Shown in pieces: positions 57,173 through 64,000 of a stretch of 64,000 nucleotides of DNA (its first letter is position 1; each line of letters opens with the position of its first letter). Source of the DNA: Alitta virens. Taxonomy: Eukaryota; Annelida; Polychaeta; Phyllodocida; Nereididae. The notes under the pieces are model-generated. The model ran no database searches, had not been told where the DNA came from, and worked only from the letters and a program-made list of their open reading frames with translations. A program made the position numbers and the translations under genes. The stretch lies in assembly GCA_932294295.1 (NCBI GenBank), contig OW028577.1, positions 4,121,001 through 4,185,000 on the forward strand, written 5' to 3'.

Positions 57173-60100
57173 TCAAACCTTGTCAAGTTCTTCGGTTGAT
57201 TCTGCCAAAGAACTTCGTAGTGAAAAAGGAGAAGTTGACTTAGAATACCAGACGGGGTTTGGTGTCGTTCCTGAGATATAAGGAAAAGATGAAGTTAGGT
57301 TTTGTAGCGGGTGCCTAGACATTTCTGCCTTGAAGAACTTAGACAGGTCTGGTGGTGGAGGCACGTAAGATGCCGAGGGTGTTCCTTTCTTCAAACTGTC
57401 TATTTGATACTGCAGATGTGCGACTTGTTGGCGTAAAATGAACTGGCTCAAGTATTGCATCACCTGGCCCCCACGTACAATCTCCAAGGGTGAAACCCAC
57501 CGCAGATAGCACCCCATCCACAATTTCACGAATGGCGGTCTCGAGCGCACTCGAAGTTTCTGCACCTTCTGTCTTTTCAACTTGTTTGAAAAATTGTTTA
57601 CAGCACGCTGATGCTCCGTAGCACCATTGTGCAAAGAAGTGTCAGCACTGCTGAAGGTTTGCACATCTTCATCTGACCAGTACAAAGGGTTTTCACTGAG
57701 GGATATTGCCTGAGCATCGAACTGTGTTGACCAGTCCCATACCGTCATCAGATTCAAGTCAGTTTGTCCTGAAGAATAAAATTATGAAGAATGTTTTGTT
57801 AAAAAAAGGGAAGATGCAAGCACACACTGAACAGTTTCTTTTTAATTCATAACTAGATTTAACTTGGTAAGGAGATGGGACTGGTAGACATAAATTGGGC
57901 AAAAAGAAACATTTTATCACAACAAACAATCGTGCAATTCAAAGCTGTGCATAGTAGGGTCATTCCACAGAAACAGTGCACTTTTAGCCTTTCAGTTGTC
58001 ACAAATGAAATATTCAGTCTTTCTATAATCCTGCCATATTATGAAATTTTATACATTTCAGTGTTGTAATATGACAACACATTTTATCCTTTGTTTCTAA
58101 ATATAATTTAACTTGGTCAATCATGTGACCTGATCTCTCTGCCAGGCTGCCAGCATGATAACAGCAAGGACAGTAACAGGATGGACATTTGGGGAAACTT
58201 TATGCAATATCTGAAAGAGAAATGCAGGTAATATCATCCAAATTTCCTTTACATTGTAATAATGGAATAATTTTAGAATTGCTTTGAAGATATTTTCTGA
58301 TAAATAGCTTCTTCATATACTTGGTAACAGGAAGGAGACAACAAAAAGTCACCCCATGCCAATGCAAACCCTTTTCTTTAAATACTGAAACTGATTTTCC
58401 AAATTTGTAAGATAAGCAGAAGTCCCCCATACCAGTACTACCTAACAATTTTTTTTTTTTATCTAGCGACATTTTAATAACAGGAGGGATATTGATTCCG
58501 TCGACAAACAAAAACAAACGGATAGTGTTACCGTAACTGCAAATATTTCATAACACCAAGGTAAGCCTATTACTGTAAATATTTCATAATTTTCTTCACC
58601 TGTATAAAATTCAACTTCTCCTGATTATACCTATATAAATATTATACATGATTTATAACCTAAATTCATTGGGCAGGGTAAATAGATATGTAAAACGATG
58701 AGTGGGACATGCCATTTTGGCTGCTTTTACAGCAAAAAGAACCAAAATGTCAGTTATTATAGACTCCAGCAAAGATTTCTTGTATGTATTAATATCTTAA
58801 CATTGGTCTGTCTATCCTCATACCACATTCATTTTATTAAACCATTTGCATATGTTATGATCACATTTGATCATGTGGTGGGGGGTGCACTGTTTCTGTT
58901 GAATGACCCAATAGGAGAAGAGGTTTACCGGAGTTAGTTGTTTGCAAATGGTATGTTAAATTACGAAGGCGTTGTCCATGGCCGTTAAAGATGAAGTCAT
59001 CAAATAGTCCCATGTTGAGGCTGTCCCAAAGTCGGATCAAGTAGAGCTCGCTGAATTGAAACGCCGATGGGTACTGACAGGTGAGCTGCCAAACGCAGTC
59101 AAGGAAGAGAAGAAACACTGGGCACTGAAAAAATAACATATTATAAGACCACTTGGGGAATCCTTCATGACTGAAATTAAGAGTCAGCAATTACCCAGAG
59201 CTAGAAGTATAGTATACACACATCATGATTGAGACCTTCGTGCAAGGGACTGTGATTATTACAGGCTACACAATGAATCATTGGAAGATACATATAATAT
59301 GACAATCCTAAAAATTATTGATGATGGCGATTTGAAATGGCATGAGTATTATAATAAGACCCAATGGTTATGTGGTATTTTTTTATATTCCCCACGAGTG
59401 GACAGATTGGCCAGGATTCACGAGTGGCGTTAGCCACGAGTGAATTCTGAAGCCAATCTGTCCACAAGTGAGGGAATATAAAAATATACCACATATCCAC
59501 TTGGGTCTTATTTATACCCCACAATTTTCACTTTTAGTTGAGCTGCCTGGCTATGCATTCATGTAGTATAGAAAAAATTCATGAATATTAATTTTTGCCA
59601 TTGACCAATCAGAGCATTGCATAACTGTCAACAACGTCATCACCTCAAAACTTTCTGGGACATTTTCACATTAATAAAAAAAATTACGAAATGATATTTA
59701 CAAACCAGTTGTTAAATATTTCTTGTCAGAATTGTTTTTTATACTAGATTTCGATAGAAAATGTTTTAATGTTTAGTATTATTAGATTGTATTACCGAAG
59801 CGATAACGCTCCTGTGACGTTGCCCATAGCAACACAGCCACACAATGGCTTGCATCTGTGGACCGAACAGACCATTGACTTTCTGTTACGTTTTTTGGTC
59901 CTGGAATCATTAATTCTTGCCCGATTTCAAAAATTCACACTTTTTTAGGGAGCTGACAATTTTATCTTTTGAATGGTGGTAAAATTGTGACTCCGAATAT
60001 TGTTTTAAAGCGGCGGCGCTAGTTTAAACGGCGAAGCGCTAAGCTGCAAAAAGTGATTTTTTGTCATTGGCCTGCCATACATAGAAGTATGTGGTATACA

Positions 60101-63100
60101 TTTCCCATCCTTGTAAGGTAAGCCATGTAGTATACACATGTATACCACATAGGCTATACCACATGGCTTTTCTATGTGGTATACAACTGATTGTGGGGTA
60201 TTGGTTGATTCAGAAGGCCCGAGCATCCATATATAATTGTAGACCGATAAATAGGCCTAGACAAAAAGTGTTATAAACTTTGTCCTCTGAACTATGAAAT
60301 AATTTCAATAATTACCAATAGAGAAGGATTAAAATGAAACTACATCAAATATTGTGCCAATTCACTGCAATATTTAAAACTTTTCTGAAAATGTCATGAA
60401 CCAGGAATGGTCGGCAAATAATTGTAAATTTACGTGGACAATAAAGACAAGATATACATAAGCTATTTGCATTTCAATGTTATATAATAAAACCTGTATG
60501 TCAAAATGTTTAATTTTCAACCACAGGCGCCAGCCGGAAAATAGTTTATCATTGCTTATAATAACTATTAGGCAGTTAGTGTAATTTTCCGGCTAGCGCC
60601 TGTGTTTCAACACAAGATATTGTCACATTGAGGGGAAAATGTGAAAAATTCAAATTTTTTATTAATTCCACATTAGAGATGCTATTAGCCCTGCATGGAT
60701 CTCACATTTACATGTGTCAATTATAGTACTTTAACTTTTTTAGCTTCACAATGAAATACATCTCATAAAACAAGGAACAATATAATTCACGCACCTCCTC
60801 GTTTTCCTTCCTCACAAGCCCATATCTGTCTGTGAACTTGTGTCCGAGAGCAACCCACTCCCTCTCTATTAAATTCTGGAATCCTTGAGTTGAGCGGGAA
60901 TAGGGGTCTAGCACCAATTGAACTAAGCAGCTTATCACAGCAGTCAAGTCTCTCGAGTCATTCTCTGTAATTTGCAATTGCATGAGTAAATGCCGTGTTA
61001 AATGAGAACATTAATAAGTAAAGTACAAAGTTACCTCCTGCATGCAATATTTCTCAGATTCAAAAAAAGGGGGGGGGGGGGGGGACCTGAACATTTTTTA
61101 GACCCCTCCCCACCCCGATATCTGAAAAATCTTCAGGTCCACCCCCCCCCCCCCCCCCTTTTAATTGGAACAGCCCCCTTAACACAATACGCGTGAACCT
61201 GTGTACCTGGACTGCGCCATTTTGCATCAGTGAATAGTGCTTACCTTGGATAATCACAGATTTATAATGCCGTCTAGACAGTGTATTGGCCACATCTTTA
61301 GTCACCGTGAGACAGTCCCCGACAACCTGTAGCCACCTGGTGGAATCTAGGGAAGACATGTAGCTGGAATCTTTGTCCCACACTTCCTGTTCATTATCTG
61401 AATAGACAAAAAAAAGTTAATTCCAAAATTAAATTTTCTACAACAAATTTAAGGTTAACATTAATGAATCATGACTGCAGTGTCTTTTTAAAGGACTAGA
61501 TGAATAATTAAAGTTGTGTTACAGCCATAATCGATTCCACTTACCAGGACAACACAAGTCCTTCAACTTCTCAAAGCTGATTTTTATGTCTCTTATGGAT
61601 GGTAAGAATTTCCCCAAATCATACACTTCGGCCCTTACCTCAGTTGGGTGTGCCTTCGCTATTGCGTTTAGCATTCTGTGAGACAAGGTAAGTTTGTTAA
61701 ACAAACATTTGACAATACATACATCAGATTAGCTGAGGGCTGTTCCATTTAAAAAAGGGGGGGGGGGGAGATTTATCAGATATCATCAGGAGGGGGGGGG
61801 GGGGGACCAGTATTTTCTTAATATTTTAATGTAGCAAAAAGCGGGTATGGGCTGCCAAAACCAGATATCGGGGGTGGTGGGGTCTAAAAATGTTCAGGTC
61901 CCCCCTCCTCTTTTTTAAATGTACCAGCCCTGACCAGTGTCTGTCAATAAAGGAGCAATGCCTGAGTATTAATTACCACAGTACTATTTCACACTTCATT
62001 AAATAAATGTCTCACAATAAGTCGTTTATATTCAGTGCAATTATCCATTTCCATTTGCAGAAAGAAATACAGAATAACAGCCTAAAAGAAACAACTTATT
62101 TACTTGTCTAGCGCTTCTTTTTTCGTCGTCTCTGGAAACAGGTGTGACATTCTTATGAGAGCAGACCCATTGGTGTGACTGTAGCTCCATAGCTGTTGAA
62201 CAGAAACAATCAGTAAGGCAAATGCTCACCAAAATTGGATATGAATGAATAAGAAATAAGCCAATGAGACAGCTGTGAAATCTTACTGGAGGTCTTTGGC
62301 CGATGAACTGTTGAGCTGCCTGAATCACATCATTGTTATTCAAAGATGAGGGAACAACAATCACTCCCGGCAGGCTAAAAGATAATATTAAAGCATTCAG
62401 CATCACTATTTTTGGCAAAATATTATATCTGATATCACACAGTTGATGAGTCACATATAAAATACTACTCAATGTTACCACAGGCGTTTTATATAACATT
62501 ACTCAGTGATGACAGCACTTATACTTTTAACTAATACCAAGGCTCCTGTCTGCCTTAACTGGCTTCTCATCTCAAGAGGCCGCTAGCTATATCATTTGCA
62601 ACAGTCGATCAGAATGTAGCTGAATGCATTAGGAATGCCCTGAGCTTGATGGCAATAGAGTCTTTTCACTGAACAGCCCTGAATTCAGCAGGACAGAAGT
62701 CTTTTCTCTCCTCTTTTTACTCATTTTGCTTTTCAGACACAGTAGGTAATAACTAACTGATTCCATAAATATAACTTTCTCAGAAAAATAACAAACATCA
62801 ACTAAATGATAAAGTGTCAAATATACATTAAAATGCACTATAAATACTGCTGCTAGGATGCACTTTGTTTTGGCCAATCACAGCCAATAGAATTGCACTT
62901 GCAGTATTCTGTTTTAGCCACTTGGTGCAAATACAGAGCACCTTCCGTGAAAATCCACTATTCTTTTGCTAGTTTGAACAGGTCATTCAGTCTGTGACAA
63001 AAGACAGATGCTGATTGCAATCGAGGTGAACCCCCCCCCCCCCCCCCCCCCCCCAAGTACAATCGTCTAAACTGCAATTAGCCTATCTGGCTATTGAAGG

Positions 63101-63950
63101 CATTGGAATGCACTGATGTATAGCTCCACTCAACAGCAATTAGCAGTGATAAGGCTTCAGGACTTCACATGCATTAATGATAACGACATTAATATCACTT
63201 AAACCAAATAATAAACTAACATTATATCAATTTTGAAGATTGCTTGAATTTAATAAGTGTGTATTAGTTGTGCTATAATCCTGTCATTCTAAAATACAGT
63301 AAAGGATATAAATGTGGCCGCGAAATGCATTTTCTGAAATGAATTTCAATCACAATTTACCAATCATTGCGCCTATAAATATTATAAATACATCTAGAAT
63401 TGTATGTTTTCTCAAGTAATTGAAACTCCATTGCATGGAAATCATATGCCAAGAATTAATCAGCAATAGACCTGTTGTTTCTATGAATTGCACAAAGGAG
63501 GTCCAGTCACAGCATTAGCACTTCAGTTCACTAATAAATGTGAGTATCCACTGGGCAACCAAATTTTGAACTTGGTTCACCAAACAGGTTACCGTGTCAC
63601 GAACCTTAATGTCAAGCCCTAGATTCATCGATCTCAAGATCATAATTTACCTGTAAGAAGGTTGGCACATGACAGCTTTGTATCCTCGGACATTTAATCT
63701 TCTAAGTTCCTCTTCCCAATCACTTAGTTGAGTAAACCGTCTCACAGCATTTCCAGAGTCTGATAAAATAATCATACACAAAATTAAAATATTTCAGTTG
63801 TTCCAAAGACAGTGAAAACTCCTCACATTAAGAAAACAAGCAAGTCGAAAGCTACAACTTACTGTGATCATAAGTAACTTTGCAGTACTCAAAAGCAAAC
63901 AGGAGATCCAGTCTAGTTGGTAACGAATGATGCACAATTGCTGTGCACAC
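57173..63950 (-). CDS. Myotubularin-related pseudophosphatase, MTMR10/11/12 group (3' part)
   Basis: A catalytically dead phosphoinositide 3-phosphatase relative, expected to act as an adaptor for active myotubularins at membranes. Minus-strand exons in order: 63863-63950, 63651-63759, 62287-62374, 62104-62192, 61545-61675, 61245-61397, 60795-60964, 58965-59124, 57173-57768; all joins keep frame. The 5' exons lie beyond the window. Visible signatures: RLDLLFAFEYCK, LPGVIVVPSSL, LWSYSHTNGSALIRM, SSLDSTRWLQVV, LDPYSRSTQGFQNLIEREWV and PVFLLFLDCVWQLTCQYPSA. The catalytic CX5R loop (HCSDGWDRT in active members) reads QENDSRDLT: the nucleophilic Cys is Glu and the Arg is Leu. The last exon adds a tail of about 200 residues with a heptad-like stretch near QQVAHLQYQIDSL, a possible short coiled coil. 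The exact paralogue cannot be decided from this part. Confidence 0.88.
57769..58964 (-). other. MTMR last intron
   Basis: AT-rich, with a 105-codon open frame on the minus strand (58200-58517) that has no domain I recognise. Nothing else is supported. Confidence 0.55.
59354..59511. mobile_element. 158-bp near-perfect hairpin MITE
   Basis: ATAAGACCCAATGGTTATGT at the left pairs with CCACTTGGGTCTTAT at the right. The arms continue through TATATTCCC and CAGATTGGC to a CACGAGTGGCGTTAGCCACG centre. It has no coding capacity and directly abuts the next element. Confidence 0.8.
59514..60201. mobile_element. 688-bp element with ATACCCCACAAT ends
   Basis: ATACCCCACAAT at 59514 is exactly inverted as ATTGTGGGGTAT at 60190-60201. 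Its right part (60090-60185) contains four GTGGTATAC/GTATACCAC blocks that can pair with each other. No transposase is visible. Confidence 0.6.
60522..60603. mobile_element. 82-bp hairpin
   Basis: CACAGGCGCCAGCCGGAAAA pairs with ATTTTCCGGCTAGCGCCTGT, leaving a loop of about 40 bp. A probable MITE. Confidence 0.75.
60636..60720 (+). repeat. Dispersed repeat shared with 13.1-13.2 kb
   Basis: TTCCACATTAGAGATGCTAT and the following CATGG stretch match TTCCACATCTGAGATGCTGT near 13160 in the same orientation. Confidence 0.5.
61067..61183. mobile_element. G-tract hairpin MITE, copy A
   Basis: A run of about 16 G is followed by ACCTGAACATTTTTTAGACC; the inverse side reads CTGAAAAATCTTCAGGTCC and a run of about 18 C, then TTTTAATTGGAACAGCCCC. 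Its parts recur in copy B. Confidence 0.7.
61737..61933. mobile_element. G-tract hairpin MITE, copy B
   Basis: AGGGCTGTTCCATTTAAAAA and a G run at the left are mirrored by CCCCCCTCCTCTTTTTTAAA then GTACCAGCCCT at the right. GTCTAAAAATGTTCAGGTCC inside matches copy A. It lies in the adjacent MTMR intron. Confidence 0.7.
62375..63650 (-). other. MTMR intron between the VVPSSL exon and the exon encoding GYKAVMCQPSY
   Basis: Includes an uninterrupted run of 24 C at 63031-63054. Otherwise unremarkable AT-rich intron with no supported exon. Confidence 0.6.
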
Positions 63951-64000
63951 CTAAGAAAAACAGAAAATAACAGTTTAACCAACTGTACTATTCATACCTT

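Noticed and set aside
58200..58517. 105-codon minus-strand open frame as an MTMR exon
   Set aside because: The exons on either side (58965-59124 and 57173-57768) already join in frame, and the peptide has no myotubularin similarity.

Overview
This is a 64 kb piece of an animal nuclear genome. It is AT-rich, has long GT-AG introns and small exons, and carries many dispersed repeats. I read five protein-coding genes exon by exon. From left to right they are: the 5' end of ETFDH (minus strand, runs off the left edge); a complete Golgi-type uronyl 2-O-sulfotransferase-like gene (plus, 7 exons, 329 aa); a complete DAZAP1-type two-RRM RNA-binding protein gene (minus, 14 coding exons, 518 aa); a complete METTL25B/RRNAD1-type methyltransferase-fold gene (plus, 10 exons, 559 aa); and the 3' part of a myotubularin-related pseudophosphatase of the MTMR10/11/12 group (minus, 9 exons, runs off the right edge). 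Nearly all exon joins keep frame with GT/AG borders. The exception is the first join of ETFDH.

The gene families are bilaterian. The repeat style suggests a marine invertebrate, perhaps a non-vertebrate deuterostome such as an echinoderm or hemichordate. It includes foldback elements with satellite-like arms, many short hairpin MITEs, tRNA-derived SINEs, CR1/L2-like LINE tails and very long poly-G/poly-C runs. That placement is an inference and I cannot name a species.

Layout: 1-2.2 kb ETFDH exons; 2.2-9.1 kb intergenic (degenerate LINE, MITEs, SINEs, a 22-bp minisatellite); 9.1-24 kb the sulfotransferase gene, whose introns 2 and 3 contain three large inverted repeats including a 3.3 kb foldback element; 24-25.8 kb the convergent 3' ends; 25.8-46.4 kb DAZAP1, with a 9.6 kb intron 6; 46.4-47.5 kb a 1.1 kb divergent interval that is probably a shared promoter; 47.5-55.2 kb METTL25B; 55.2-57.2 kb convergent 3' UTRs; 57.2-64 kb the MTMR gene, with introns full of hairpin MITEs.

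The genes are not an operon and do not share a pathway. They are mitochondrial electron transfer, Golgi glycosaminoglycan sulfation, mRNA binding, a predicted SAM methyltransferase and phosphoinositide-phosphatase scaffolding. The notable biology is in the repeats (foldback element with satellite arms, G-tract hairpin elements) and in three gene-structure points: a DAZAP1 N-terminal extension, the ETFDH exon 1/2 frame conflict, and the lost catalytic loop of the MTMR protein. I found no convincing new multi-gene system.
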